NCBI GenBank assembly: GCA_001429255.1
Contig: LMJI01000001.1
Location: forward strand, 2,893,879 to 2,957,878
Length of the DNA: 64,000 bases
Source of the DNA: Cellulomonas sp. Root930
Lineage (GTDB): Bacteria > Actinomycetota > Actinomycetes > Actinomycetales > Cellulomonadaceae
Reading direction: 5' to 3'
Below the pieces are notes generated by a model. That model did not search any database. It was not told the origin of the DNA and saw nothing but the letters and a program-made list of their open reading frames with translations. Below, one piece after another: positions 44,480 through 53,322 of the stretch (its first letter is position 1; the number at the start of each line of letters is the position of its first letter). The translations under genes were made by a program, and so were the position numbers.

Positions 44480-44655
44480 CAGCCCTCCGAGGCCGCCCGT
44501 TCGGGAGTACCCAGGACGCCCGGTTCGACGGCCCTGCGCCTCCAGGGCCACAGGATCGCGCCGTCGACCAGCGCGCCGATGAGGTAGCCGGTGCGTCGAG
44601 CGGACCGCGGCGGGCGTGCGCGCGAGGACGTTGCAGCTTCACCGACGGTGCTCAC
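44479..44655 (-). CDS. Small single-pass membrane protein, 58 residues
   Basis: A short gene starting with GTG behind a strong GGAGGGAG site and ending in a TGATG overlap with the hydrolase gene. The product has a basic N-terminus (SRARPPRSARR) and one hydrophobic segment at about 23-38 (GYLIGALVDGAILWPW), then a polar tail. The good ribosome site, coupling and positive-inside layout support a real gene. Function unknown. Confidence 0.6.
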   Translation of the reverse strand: MSTVGEAATSSRARPPRSARRTGYLIGALVDGAILWPWRRRAVEPGVLGTPERAASEG

Positions 44656-44859
44656 GGGATGCTCCCTCCGGTGCGGGGACCTCACCTCGAGGCTCCCGCC
44701 GCACTCGCGGCGGGGGACAGGGCCGAAGGTCACCGGAGGCACCAGGACCTGTGGCGGGGTCGTCGCGCGCCGTGGCTCAGCGGGCACCGACCGCACACGG
44801 GTCGACCGGATCGGGCTAGGGTGCGAAGACCTGGCTCGCTGACGGGGTGTGGTGCGGAC

Positions 44860-45660
44860 ATGGTCGAGGATCGGGTCGCCGAGTTCCATCGGTTGCATCG
44901 TGCGGGGTGCTTCGTGATGCCGAACCCGTGGGACGTCGGGAGCGCACGGCTCTTGGAAGCGCTGGGGTTCACGGCGTTGGCCACGACGAGTGCCGGCTTG
45001 GCCTGGTCGCTCGGCCTCCCGGACGCCCAGGTCACCCGCGATCAGACGCTCGAGCATCTCCGTCAGATCGCCGGGGCCGTGTCGGTGCCGGTCAACGCGG
45101 ACTTCAAGGACGGGTACGCGGTGGACCCCGCCGGAGTCGCGGCGAACGTGAAGCTGGCCGCGGCGACGGGGATCGCCGGACTCTCGATCGAGGACTCGTC
45201 AAGGGATGAGGCCCATCCGCTGTTCGACTTCGAGCTGGCCGTGGCGCGGGTGGCCGCTGCACGCCGAGCGATCGACGAGAGCGGCACGGGGATCGTTCTG
45301 ACGGGCCGCTCCGAGGGGTTCGTCTGCGGCCGTCCCGACATCGACGAGACGATCCGAAGGCTCGTCGCGTACGCGGACGCCGGCGCGGACTGCCTCTACG
45401 CTCCGCGGATCGACAACCTGGAGCACGTGTCCGCCATCGTGGCCGCGGTGTCACCGAAGCCGGTGAACCTCCTGATCAACTCTCCGTTCACCACGGTTGC
45501 CGAGGCCGCGCGGCTCGGGGTCCGCCGTGTCAGCGTGGGGGGCACGCTCGCGCGGACCGCGTGGGACGGAGTTCTGGCGGCCGCCCGGGAGATCGCGGAG
45601 CAGGGGACGTTCACGCGCTTCGAGCGCCTCCCCGATGTCGAGGCCCTGTTCGGCGACTAG
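44860..45660 (+). CDS. PEP mutase/isocitrate lyase-superfamily protein
   Basis: A 266-residue TIM-barrel protein of the isocitrate lyase/phosphoenolpyruvate mutase superfamily. FVMPNPWDVGSARLLEALGFTALATTSAG opens the barrel; metal-binding acids are in NADFKDGY and GLSIEDSS; VLTGRSEGFVCG and DCLYAPRI follow. The KKCGH catalytic loop of isocitrate and methylisocitrate lyases is absent, so an oxaloacetate-type or C-C lyase activity of this uncharacterised subgroup is more likely. TAGGGT at 44817-44822 may be the -10. A GACGGGG stretch serves as a weak ribosome site. Confidence 0.82.
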   Translation: MVEDRVAEFHRLHRAGCFVMPNPWDVGSARLLEALGFTALATTSAGLAWSLGLPDAQVTRDQTLEHLRQIAGAVSVPVNADFKDGYAVDPAGVAANVKLAAATGIAGLSIEDSSRDEAHPLFDFELAVARVAAARRAIDESGTGIVLTGRSEGFVCGRPDIDETIRRLVAYADAGADCLYAPRIDNLEHVSAIVAAVSPKPVNLLINSPFTTVAEAARLGVRRVSVGGTLARTAWDGVLAAAREIAEQGTFTRFERLPDVEALFGD

Positions 45661-45699
45661 GAGCGCAGGCACGCCGACCTGCCGTCCGCAGATATGCGT

Positions 45700-45735
45700 T
45701 GGATCTCGGACATTTCGCGTGAGTCTCGAGATCCA
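45700..45735. repeat. Inverted repeat downstream of the PEP-mutase-like gene
   Basis: TGGATCTCG and CGAGATCCA form perfect 9-bp arms around 18 bases in the 177-bp gap before the M23 peptidase gene. It may be a terminator or a regulator site; the rest of the gap shows no clear promoter. Confidence 0.4.
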
Positions 45736-45837
45736 GGAGCCGCAGGTCGCGTGTCAGGACGACGTCGCGCGACGACGCGCGCTTAACCTGCCCACGGCCG
45801 CGCCAGCTCCCTGTCCCCGACACCGGCCGTCCCACAC

Positions 45838-47304
45838 ATGTCGATGCCCTTTCGCGAGACACCGGTCCGGCCGACGGCGTCGTCTGCCGTGCCGAGCCGT
45901 CGGCTGCGGCGTCGGACGGGTGCCGTCCTTCTCGCGGCGGTGATCGCCCTGACGGGGACCGGAGGGGCCAGCTACGCCGACGGCATCGACGACCGCCGTG
46001 CCGAGGCCGAACGGCGCAGCAGCGAAGCCGACCGGCGCGCCGAGGAGCTGGAAGCGTCCATCGAGGGTCTCAGCAGCGAGCTGAGCCAAGCCGCGCTCGA
46101 CCTGCAGGCCACCCAGGCGCGCCTGCCCGCGGCACAGGCCGAGCTCGAGGACGCTCGCGCGGCCCTGGAGGCGACCCAGCGCGAGGCAGCCATCCTCGCC
46201 AGCCGGCTCCAGGACGCGACGGACCTGCGAGGCAGCCTCACCGCGACCATCGCTGCCGACCGGGCCGACGAGAAGGAGCTTCGTGCGGCCGTGGGAGCGA
46301 TGGCACGGGAGGCGTACCGGGGCGCACCCGGGGTCTCCGCGATGGACGTGATGCTCGATGCCAAGGACGCCACCGACTTCCTCGACAACGCGCGGCTGGT
46401 CGATGCGGCGCTGCGCAGCCAGGCGCGTGTCCTGGACGAGCTGCGCCAGGTCGATGCGAACAACCGCAACAGCGAGGCCCGGCTGGGCGCCGTGAGCGAT
46501 CGCGTCGCCGAGCTGAAGGAGCAGGCCGAGGCCAACGTCGTCGCCGCCGACGAAGCCCGACAGGTCGCGCAGACGCGCGAGGACGAGATCAACCAGCTCA
46601 TCGCCGACCAGAGCGCCAGGCAGGACGCGATCGCCTCGCTCAAGGCGCAGGCCGAGGCCGAGCAGGCGGAGATCGACGCCGAGCGGGCCACCATCGAGCG
46701 CGAGCTCGTCGCGATCATCGTCGAGCAACGGGCCGCCCGCGAGGCTGCCGAGGCCGCGGCACGAGCCGCCGAGGCTGCTGCCCGTGCGGCCGCCGAGGCC
46801 GCTGCACGTGCCGCCGCGGAAGCCGCCGGGCGCGAGCCGCCGCCCGCGGCACCTCCGCCGGCGCCGGTGCCGCCCCCGTCGGGATCGGTCTCCGGAGCGC
46901 TGTTCGCCAACCCGACCTCGATCAACCCCATGTACGTGACCTCGGAGTACGGCATGCGGTTGCACCCGATCCTGGGCTACGTGCGCCTGCACGCCGGCAT
47001 CGACCTGCGCACCGGGTGCAACACGCCCTTGTACGCGCCGCGCGACGCGACGGTGCTCTGGTCGCAGTGGCGCAACGGCTTCGGCAACCAGGTCATGCTC
47101 GACTACGGGACGGTCGGGGGGAACTCGGTGATGAGCAGCTCGAACCACCTGACCCGCTCGATCGTCCGGGCAGGACAGGGCGTCTCCAAGGGAGAGCTGA
47201 TCGGCTACTCCGGGAACACGGGCCTCTCCGGTGCGTGCCACCTGCACTTCGAGGTCTACGTGAACGGCTCGACCGTGAACCCGCGACCTCTGCTGGGCCG
47301 CTGA
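45838..47304 (+). CDS. Secreted coiled-coil M23 peptidase (cell-wall endopeptidase/activator)
   Basis: A 488-residue exported protein. Signal peptide about 20-48 (RRLRRRTGAVLLAAVIALTGTG, cut near SYADG), a long coiled coil (about 52-310, rich in Ala/Glu/Arg with AEAAARAA repeats at the end), a Pro linker (about 325-345) and a LytM/M23 domain (about 355-488). The zinc and catalytic motifs are visible: RLHPILG, LHAGIDL, and CHLHFEVYVNG at the end. It resembles EnvC/FtsX-partner type proteins that cut or trigger cutting of peptidoglycan cross-links. A second ATG two codons on is also possible. Confidence 0.9.
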   Translation: MSMPFRETPVRPTASSAVPSRRLRRRTGAVLLAAVIALTGTGGASYADGIDDRRAEAERRSSEADRRAEELEASIEGLSSELSQAALDLQATQARLPAAQAELEDARAALEATQREAAILASRLQDATDLRGSLTATIAADRADEKELRAAVGAMAREAYRGAPGVSAMDVMLDAKDATDFLDNARLVDAALRSQARVLDELRQVDANNRNSEARLGAVSDRVAELKEQAEANVVAADEARQVAQTREDEINQLIADQSARQDAIASLKAQAEAEQAEIDAERATIERELVAIIVEQRAAREAAEAAARAAEAAARAAAEAAARAAAEAAGREPPPAAPPPAPVPPPSGSVSGALFANPTSINPMYVTSEYGMRLHPILGYVRLHAGIDLRTGCNTPLYAPRDATVLWSQWRNGFGNQVMLDYGTVGGNSVMSSSNHLTRSIVRAGQGVSKGELIGYSGNTGLSGACHLHFEVYVNGSTVNPRPLLGR

Positions 47305-47330
47305 GCGGCTGGCGGACGCAAGATCGGAGC

Positions 47331-47840
47331 ATGCGCCTGGTGCTGCTCGCCGACACCCACGTCCCGCGGAGGGCGCGTGAACTCCCCGGTGTCGTCTGGG
47401 AGGCCGTGGACGAGGCGGACGTCGTGGTGCACGCCGGCGACTGGGTGTCCGACGAGTTCTGCGACGTGCTCGCCCGGCGGTCCCGCCGGCTGGTCGGCTG
47501 CCACGGCAACAACGACGGTCCCACTCTGCACCGACTGCTGCCGAGGGTCGCGCGCGTCGACCTGGACGGCCTCCGGCTCGGCGTCGTGCACGAGACGGGA
47601 CCGGCGACGGGCCGCGAGCGCCGGTGCGACGCCGCGTACCCGCGCCTCGACGTGCTGGTCTTCGGACACAGCCACATCCCGTGGGACTCGATCACCCCGG
47701 CGGGGCTGCGCCTGCTGAACCCCGGATCACCGACGGACCGCCGGCGTCAGCCGTTCGCGACGTTCATGACGGCGGAGATCCGAGCCGGTGCCCTCGTCGA
47801 CGTCGTGCTGCACCAGGTCGACCGGCCACAACGCTCCTGA
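47331..47840 (+). CDS. Calcineurin-like phosphoesterase, YfcE/MJ0936 type
   Basis: A 169-residue metallophosphoesterase with all motifs: LLADTHVPRR (D-x-H), VVHAGDWVS (GD), GCHGNNDGP (GNxD), GVVHETG (H) and GHSHIPW (GHxH). It hydrolyses phosphodiesters or monoesters with Mn/Ni ions; natural substrate unknown. ATG after CGGAGC, 26 bp behind the peptidase, so possibly co-transcribed. Confidence 0.9.
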   Translation: MRLVLLADTHVPRRARELPGVVWEAVDEADVVVHAGDWVSDEFCDVLARRSRRLVGCHGNNDGPTLHRLLPRVARVDLDGLRLGVVHETGPATGRERRCDAAYPRLDVLVFGHSHIPWDSITPAGLRLLNPGSPTDRRRQPFATFMTAEIRAGALVDVVLHQVDRPQRS

Positions 47841-47870
47841 CCTGACCTGCCGACACGGCCCATGCAACTG

Positions 47871-47904
47871 GGTGCGGCTGGGAGGAGGTCCTCCCAGCCG
47901 CACC
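47871..47904. terminator. Bidirectional terminator
   Basis: GGTGCGGCTGGGAGGA pairs with TCCTCCCAGCCGCACC over 16 perfect bases (in practice 15 with a 4-base loop), between the phosphoesterase stop and the convergent SRPBCC gene. Confidence 0.88.
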
Positions 47905-47911
47905 GCGTCCG

Positions 47912-48349
47912 TCAGCCGGCGGTCGTGCTCCAGCCGGCGACCTGCTCTCCGACGGCGGCGGCGAGGGCCTCGAGATCGCGCCGCACCTGACGGCGCGATC
48001 TCGCTGCCCGTGCGGCGCCGGCGATGCCGTGCGGCTCGACATCGGACTCGGCCGTCAGCACGACCAAGGTCTGGCGGGCGCCGCGGGGAACCAGGTGCGC
48101 GGACACCCGGTACTCGACCCCGTTCCACGCCCCGTACCCGCCCGCGGCCTCCGCGGGGGAGAAGGTGTCGAGCGTGACGGCCGCGTGTTCCAGGTGCCAG
48201 ACCGGAGGTTCGGTCGACGCGCCGGCGGCGGTCGTCAGGGCGCGCCACGCGAGGTCCGGGTTCACGGGAATCTCGATGCTCGCGGAGGTCTCCTTCGGCA
48301 CGCCCATGGCTCCATCATCCGCCCGGAGCGCCGGAGTGGTGGTGCTCAC
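47912..48349 (-). CDS. SRPBCC-like protein
   Basis: A 145-residue protein that looks like a helix-grip (SRPBCC/polyketide cyclase-like) protein: KETSASIEIPVNPDLAWRAL at the start, a strand-rich middle (YRVSAHLVPRGARQTLVVLTAESDVEP) and a long C-terminal helix (RRQVRRDLEALAAAVGEQVAGW). The GTG at 48349 overlaps the hydrolase stop (GTGA); an ATG at 48307 is an alternative giving 131 residues. Ligand unknown. Confidence 0.7.
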   Translation of the reverse strand: MSTTTPALRADDGAMGVPKETSASIEIPVNPDLAWRALTTAAGASTEPPVWHLEHAAVTLDTFSPAEAAGGYGAWNGVEYRVSAHLVPRGARQTLVVLTAESDVEPHGIAGAARAARSRRQVRRDLEALAAAVGEQVAGWSTTAG

Positions 48350-49719
48350 GGCTGGGCCAGCACGGTTCCGGCCCGGACCGCCTCCACGACGTCGGCGATC
48401 GCCCGCACGGAGAACGTGGCACCGTGACGGTCGTCCACCAGCCCGGCGTGGGTGGTGTCGGCAGTCCGCAACGCGCTGTTCGTGGACAGCTCGCTGAACC
48501 GCTGCTGGGCTGCGTAGCCGGCCGCGTCGGTCGCTTCCTTGTCGGCGAGGGTGACCACGACGAGCGGGCGCGACCCCAGTGTGGTCAGGGTGCGGGCCTG
48601 CGGGAAGACCCGCGCGTACTCCGAGACCTCGTCGACGGTGTTCGTCGCGGCCCGTGCGGTGGACTCGAAGGCCTGGAAGGCATCCGCCGCGCGCGCGTCG
48701 AGGTTGGTGCCGGCCGACGAGGGCATGAGCTGCGCCAGCCCCATGCGAGCGAGCGAGGGCAGGAGAGCCAAGGGTCCGCTGCCTCCGCCGGCCCTGCCCG
48801 CCAGGCTCGCCTCGAGCAGGTACGGGTTCGTGGCGTCGAGCAGGACCATCCCGGCGACGTCGTCGGGGTGCTCCGCGGCATAGGTCATGGCGTAGAGGCC
48901 TCCGGACGAGTGCCCCACGAGGACGTACGGCCCCGGCTCGCCCGACCGCTCGAGCAGGGCGTGGAGGTCGGCCGCGATCCCCAGCGCGTCACGCGAGGAC
49001 TCGGTGTCGTCGCTCCACCCCTGGCCGGCGCGGTCGTACGCGCAGACACGGGACGTCACGCTGACGTCGTCGGCGATCCCGCTCCAGGAGCTCGACATCT
49101 CGCCGAGGCCACCTTCGAGGACCACGGTCGGCGCCCCGGTCCCCGAGCAGTGGAGGTGCAGGGTGCGCCCGCCGATGTCCACGGAGCGGCCCGGCATCGG
49201 CATCGACGCCGAGTCTGACGTCACGCGCACGGTCTGGACGAGGCCGCCCAGGGAGACCAGTGCGAGCGACACGAGGGTGGGCAGCACCAGCCACGCGCGT
49301 GCCCTCGAGTGGAGCGAGCGGGTGGCTCGGACGGCGGTCCACGCGGCCAGTGCGAGCATCGCAGGCGCCCACACCCAGCCGGCCGTCGTCAGTGCGGCGT
49401 CGTCCGGTGCGGTGGCGGCCAGGACGATCCCCGTCACGCCCATCACCGTGGCGGGGACGGCAGCCCACCGCTGGGGCTCGTCGGTGCGTCGACTCGACAG
49501 GACGGCCAGCAGGGCCCAGCCGAGGGCGAACCCGATCAGCCCGGAGCCTGTGATCACCGGCTCGGGAGCCCCGCGGAACGCAGCCACGAGCGTCAGCAGC
49601 AGCGCGCTCGAGGCGCCGATCGCGAAGGACAGTGCCGTGAGCCGGCCGAGCCGCCCGGGTGCGGAGCTCGTTGCCTGTGGCGCCTGGTGGTGAGCCTCGG
49701 GAAGGGTCGTGGTGGTCAT
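48346..49719 (-). CDS. Membrane-anchored alpha/beta hydrolase
   Basis: A 457-residue protein with four membrane helices in the first 180 residues (about 28-52, 57-78, 86-106/115-132, 145-165) and an extracytoplasmic or cytoplasmic hydrolase domain after that. VVLEGGLGEMSSSW is the oxyanion loop, VGHSSGGLY the nucleophile elbow, VLLDATNPY a cap entry, VVTLADKEAT the acid region and TTHAGLVDD a catalytic His. Similar domains occur in epoxide hydrolase- and esterase-like proteins. GAGGAG precedes the chosen ATG; an ATG 15 codons upstream is weaker. Confidence 0.82.
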   Translation of the reverse strand: MTTTTLPEAHHQAPQATSSAPGRLGRLTALSFAIGASSALLLTLVAAFRGAPEPVITGSGLIGFALGWALLAVLSSRRTDEPQRWAAVPATVMGVTGIVLAATAPDDAALTTAGWVWAPAMLALAAWTAVRATRSLHSRARAWLVLPTLVSLALVSLGGLVQTVRVTSDSASMPMPGRSVDIGGRTLHLHCSGTGAPTVVLEGGLGEMSSSWSGIADDVSVTSRVCAYDRAGQGWSDDTESSRDALGIAADLHALLERSGEPGPYVLVGHSSGGLYAMTYAAEHPDDVAGMVLLDATNPYLLEASLAGRAGGGSGPLALLPSLARMGLAQLMPSSAGTNLDARAADAFQAFESTARAATNTVDEVSEYARVFPQARTLTTLGSRPLVVVTLADKEATDAAGYAAQQRFSELSTNSALRTADTTHAGLVDDRHGATFSVRAIADVVEAVRAGTVLAQP

Positions 49720-49860
49720 GATGTGTCGCTCCTCGCGCTGCTGCGGGCAGTCACCGGTCGGCACGGGTCCTGTCGACCTCGCCAGCGTCGTCGCGTCGCA
49801 CCGCGCTCACCCCGGTCAAAGTGCCGGGTTCGGGCCGCCACCCGCGAGTAGCGTCGACAC

Positions 49861-52581
49861 GTGCTGCACGGGCGGGACGTCGAACGGGCCACGCTGCTCG
49901 CGCTCGTCCACGAGGCGTGTGCGGGCCGGGCCGGTGCCCTGGTGCTCCATGGTGATCCCGGTATCGGCAAGACCGCGCTGCTCGACGACGTGGCCGCTGC
50001 CGCGAGCGGGGTGCTGGTCCTGCGGACCGGGGGACTGGAGTCCGAGTCCCCTCTCGCCTTCGCCGCCCTCCACCGTCTCCTGCGGCCCGTGCTCTCGCTG
50101 ATCGAGCGGATCCCCGCCCCGCAGGCCGACGCGCTCGGCGCCGCACTCGGCCGTTGCGACGTGGGCCGGGTCGACCCGTTCCTCGTGGCGGTCGCGACCC
50201 TGTCGGTGCTGACCGAGGCCGCGGAGCTCCAGCCGGTGCTCGTCGTCGTCGACGACGCACACTGGCTCGACGCAGCCTCCGCCGATGCGCTGCTGTTCAC
50301 CGCGCGCCGGCTGCAGGCCGACCGCGTGGTGATGCTCTTCTCGGTGCGGGACGGGGCCGCCACCTCGTTCCGCCACGAGGGCGTCCCGTCCCTGGTGGTC
50401 GGTCGGCTCGACAGGGAGTCGGTCGGGGCTCTGATCGCCGAGAAGGCGGGTCTCCCGGCCGCCCACGACGTCCTCGACCTGCTGGTGGTCCAGAGCGACG
50501 GCAACCCGTTGGCGCTCGGCGAGCTGGCGGCCACGCTGACGTCTGCGCAGCTCACCGGCGACGCACCCGTCCCCGATCGTCTGCTCCTCACCGCGGACAT
50601 GGAGCGGGCCTTCCTCGAGCGCGCGCGACGCCTGCCGGATCCGGCTCAGGGCGTTCTCCTGATCGTGGCCGCGGACGACTCAGGGCGGATCGCCACGGTC
50701 CGTCGGGCGGCGGTGATCCTCGGGCTCGGCGAGGAGGCGCTGGAGCAGGCCGAGAGCTCCGGGCTGGTGGACACGGACGGCGACACCCTGCGTGTCCGAC
50801 ATCCGCTGGTGCGTTCGGCGATCTACCAGGCGGCCACCGGGAGCGAACGGCGTTCCGTTCACCGCGCACTCGCTGCAGCACTCGAGGGCCACGGCGAGCC
50901 CGACCGTCAGGCGTGGCACGCCGGGGCGGCCGCCGAGGGCCCTGACGCGACGCTCGCCGCTTCGCTGCACGCCGCCGGCGCCGGCGCCGAACAGCGGGGC
51001 GGGTACGTCGCGGCCGCGGACTTCTGGGAGCGCTCGGCCGAGCTGACGCCCGACACCGACCTGCGAGCGTCGCGACGGTTCGCTGCCGCCCGCAACGCCT
51101 GGGCCGCCGGTCAGGTCTCTCGGACCCGGCTGCTCGCGTCCGCCGCGCGCGGTGAGACGGCGGACCCGGCCCTCCTCGCCGACATCGACCGCCTCCGAGG
51201 GCGCATCGAGGTCTCCATGGGTTCAGGCTCCGCCGCCCACCGCATCTATGCCACGGCGGCGCTGGCCGCTGCCACCCGTGCACCGGGTCGCGCACTCGAT
51301 CTGGCCGTTGCCGCTGCCGGGCTCGCTGCCTACGGAGGCGACAGCGGTCTCACCGTGGATCCCGACGTGATCGCCGACCGACCGCTCGGAGGCGTCAGCG
51401 CGCGCGACCGGACCCTCCACACGCTGCTGCGCGCCATGACGTCGGCATCGCAGGGGCGCTGGGCCGACGCCGTGAACGAGTTCCGAGCCGCGCTGGACGA
51501 GGGCGTCACCAGTGGAGACCCGGACGTCCTGGCCCACCTCGGACAGGCTGCCGTCCACCTCGGCGACGACATCGCTGCCGCGCGCTGCTTCGCCGCGATG
51601 CTCGACGGGGCGCGCGAGCACGGTGCCGGGATGACCGTGCTGTACGCGCTGCCCCGGCTCGCGTTCCCGCAGTTCCTCCTCGGGCAGTGGTCGACTGTCC
51701 TGCGGCTCGCCGACGAGGCGCACGCGCTGAGCCGCAGCACCGGACACACCGCTCTGGCGGCGACGCCCCTGGCATGGCTCGCGCTCCTGGCCGCGCTGCG
51801 CGGTGAGGCGGTCGATCCCGACCAGCTCGCCGAGCTGGACGACATCGTGGATCGCCACCCTCTCGGGATCCTGGCCGGCCCGACGAGCGACCTTCGGCGA
51901 TGGGCGGACGGAGCGCGCGCCGCGCAGTCCGGCGCGCACCACGCCGCCCACCATCACCTCAGCCAGATACAGATCCCCGCGCTCGCTCGGGTGGCCGCGA
52001 TCGACCGGATCGACGCTGCGGTGCGCGCGGGCGAGATCGATCACGCCCGCGCCTGGGTCGACGAGCTGGTCCCGTTCGCCGAGTCGACCCGTTGGCCCTG
52101 GGCGCTCGGGGCCGTGGACCACGGCAGGGCCCTGGTGGCGAAGGATGCCGACGCAGCGGGTCTCTTCGAGCGCTCGATCGGGCATTACGCCCACGCCCGG
52201 CGCCCCTTCGACCTGGCGCGCACGCACCTCGCGTACGGGGAGCACCTGCGACGCGCCCAGCAGCGCGTCGATGCGCGCACCCACCTGCGTCGGGCGCTGG
52301 AGATGTTCGAGGACCTGCACGCTGGACCTCTGGCCACCCGGGCGGCGAACGAGCTGCGGGCCTCGGGGGAGACGGCGCGCAAGCGTGACGTCTCCACCCT
52401 GGTCACGCTCACGCCCATGGAGCGGCAGGTCGCGCAGCTGGTCAGTCAGGGACTGTCCAACAAGGAGGTCGCCGCCCAGTGCTGGGTGTCGCCCAGGACC
52501 GTCGCCTTCCACCTGCGCAACTGCTTCGCGAAGACCGGTGTGACATCGCGGGGAGCGCTCGCGCAGCTGACCCTCTCCTGA
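49861..52581 (+). CDS. Large ATP-binding LuxR (LAL) regulator
   Basis: A 906-residue STAND/LAL regulator. The P-loop GDPGIGKT is at 31-38, Walker B VLVVVDDAHWLD at about 126-137, then a winged-helix and TPR-like helical array (about 300-830), and a LuxR helix-turn-helix at the end (about 845-900: LTPMERQVAQLVSQGLSNKEVAAQCWVSPRTVAFHLRNCFAKTG). Such proteins activate sugar or secondary-metabolite genes on ligand binding. It starts with GTG and appears leaderless: TAGCGT (49849-49854) then six bases. It is divergent from the membrane hydrolase gene, a possible target. Confidence 0.92.
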   Translation: MLHGRDVERATLLALVHEACAGRAGALVLHGDPGIGKTALLDDVAAAASGVLVLRTGGLESESPLAFAALHRLLRPVLSLIERIPAPQADALGAALGRCDVGRVDPFLVAVATLSVLTEAAELQPVLVVVDDAHWLDAASADALLFTARRLQADRVVMLFSVRDGAATSFRHEGVPSLVVGRLDRESVGALIAEKAGLPAAHDVLDLLVVQSDGNPLALGELAATLTSAQLTGDAPVPDRLLLTADMERAFLERARRLPDPAQGVLLIVAADDSGRIATVRRAAVILGLGEEALEQAESSGLVDTDGDTLRVRHPLVRSAIYQAATGSERRSVHRALAAALEGHGEPDRQAWHAGAAAEGPDATLAASLHAAGAGAEQRGGYVAAADFWERSAELTPDTDLRASRRFAAARNAWAAGQVSRTRLLASAARGETADPALLADIDRLRGRIEVSMGSGSAAHRIYATAALAAATRAPGRALDLAVAAAGLAAYGGDSGLTVDPDVIADRPLGGVSARDRTLHTLLRAMTSASQGRWADAVNEFRAALDEGVTSGDPDVLAHLGQAAVHLGDDIAAARCFAAMLDGAREHGAGMTVLYALPRLAFPQFLLGQWSTVLRLADEAHALSRSTGHTALAATPLAWLALLAALRGEAVDPDQLAELDDIVDRHPLGILAGPTSDLRRWADGARAAQSGAHHAAHHHLSQIQIPALARVAAIDRIDAAVRAGEIDHARAWVDELVPFAESTRWPWALGAVDHGRALVAKDADAAGLFERSIGHYAHARRPFDLARTHLAYGEHLRRAQQRVDARTHLRRALEMFEDLHAGPLATRAANELRASGETARKRDVSTLVTLTPMERQVAQLVSQGLSNKEVAAQCWVSPRTVAFHLRNCFAKTGVTSRGALAQLTLS

Positions 52582-52615
52582 CGGGCGACACCGGGATCGA
52601 CGCACCCATCCACAT

Positions 52616-52634
52616 GGCCCTGACAGCGAGGGCC
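52616..52634. terminator. Weak hairpin between LuxR and kdpE
   Basis: GGCCCT-7-AGGGCC, a 6-bp stem between two convergent stop codons; the only candidate in the 54-bp gap. Confidence 0.3.
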
Positions 52635-52635
52635 G

Positions 52636-53322
52636 TCACTCCTCGAAGATGTAGCCCATCCCTGGCTGCGTGATGATGTGCCGCGGGTGCGCCGGGTCCT
52701 GCTCGAGCTTGCGTCGGAGCAGTGCCGAGTAGACGCGCAGGTAGTTGGTCTCATCGGAGTATCCGGGTCCCCAGACGTCCTGGAGGAGCTGGCGGCGCCC
52801 GACGAGGCGGCCGCGGTGGCGGACCAGGACCTCGAGCATCGACCACTCCGTCGGGCTGAGCCGCACCTCGACGCCGTCGCGCAGGACGCGCTTGCGGGCC
52901 AGGTCGACGGTCAGCGCGCCGGCGACCACGACCGCATCGTCGGAGTCGGCGGGTACCGTCGATCGGCGGACGGCTGCACGCAGGCGAGCGAGCAGCTCGT
53001 TCATGGCGAACGGCTTGGTGACGTAGTCGTCGGCGCCGGCGTCGAGGGCGTCGACCTTGTCCTCGCCGTGCTGCCGCGCGGACAGGACGACGATCGGGAC
53101 GCGGCTCCAGCCGCGGATGGCGGTGATGACGTCCAGCCCGCTCATGTCCGGCAGGCCGAGGTCGAGGAGCACCACGTCAGGGGCGTGCGACGCGGCGCTC
53201 GAGATGGCTGACGCCCCGTCGCCGGCGGTCGTCACGTCCCAGCCGGACGCGCGCAGCGTGATCGACAGGGCGTGGGCAAGTCCGGGTTCGTCGTCGACCA
53301 CCAGGATCTTGTTGCCGGCCAT
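52636..53322 (-). CDS. kdpE: KdpE response regulator
   Basis: A 228-residue OmpR-type regulator that activates kdp transcription under K+ limitation. Acidic pocket DDE (10-12), phospho-Asp 54 (VLLDLGLPDM), Lys in VTKPF; the output domain ends YLRVYSALLRRKLEQDP then IITQPGMGYIFEE, the KdpE pattern. The ATG overlaps the kdpD stop by one base (TGATG); a GTG one codon upstream is also possible. Confidence 0.95.
   Translation of the reverse strand: MAGNKILVVDDEPGLAHALSITLRASGWDVTTAGDGASAISSAASHAPDVVLLDLGLPDMSGLDVITAIRGWSRVPIVVLSARQHGEDKVDALDAGADDYVTKPFAMNELLARLRAAVRRSTVPADSDDAVVVAGALTVDLARKRVLRDGVEVRLSPTEWSMLEVLVRHRGRLVGRRQLLQDVWGPGYSDETNYLRVYSALLRRKLEQDPAHPRHIITQPGMGYIFEE

Noticed and set aside
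45661..45837. A c-di-AMP (ydaO-type) riboswitch before the M23 peptidase gene, as found before some actinobacterial cell-wall hydrolases
   Set aside because: The conserved motifs of that riboswitch are not visible; only a plain 9-bp inverted repeat is present.
46740..46840. Ala/Arg/Glu repeats in the M23 peptidase gene as a DNA repeat element
   Set aside because: They encode the end of the coiled coil (AEAAARAA units) and are protein-level repeats.
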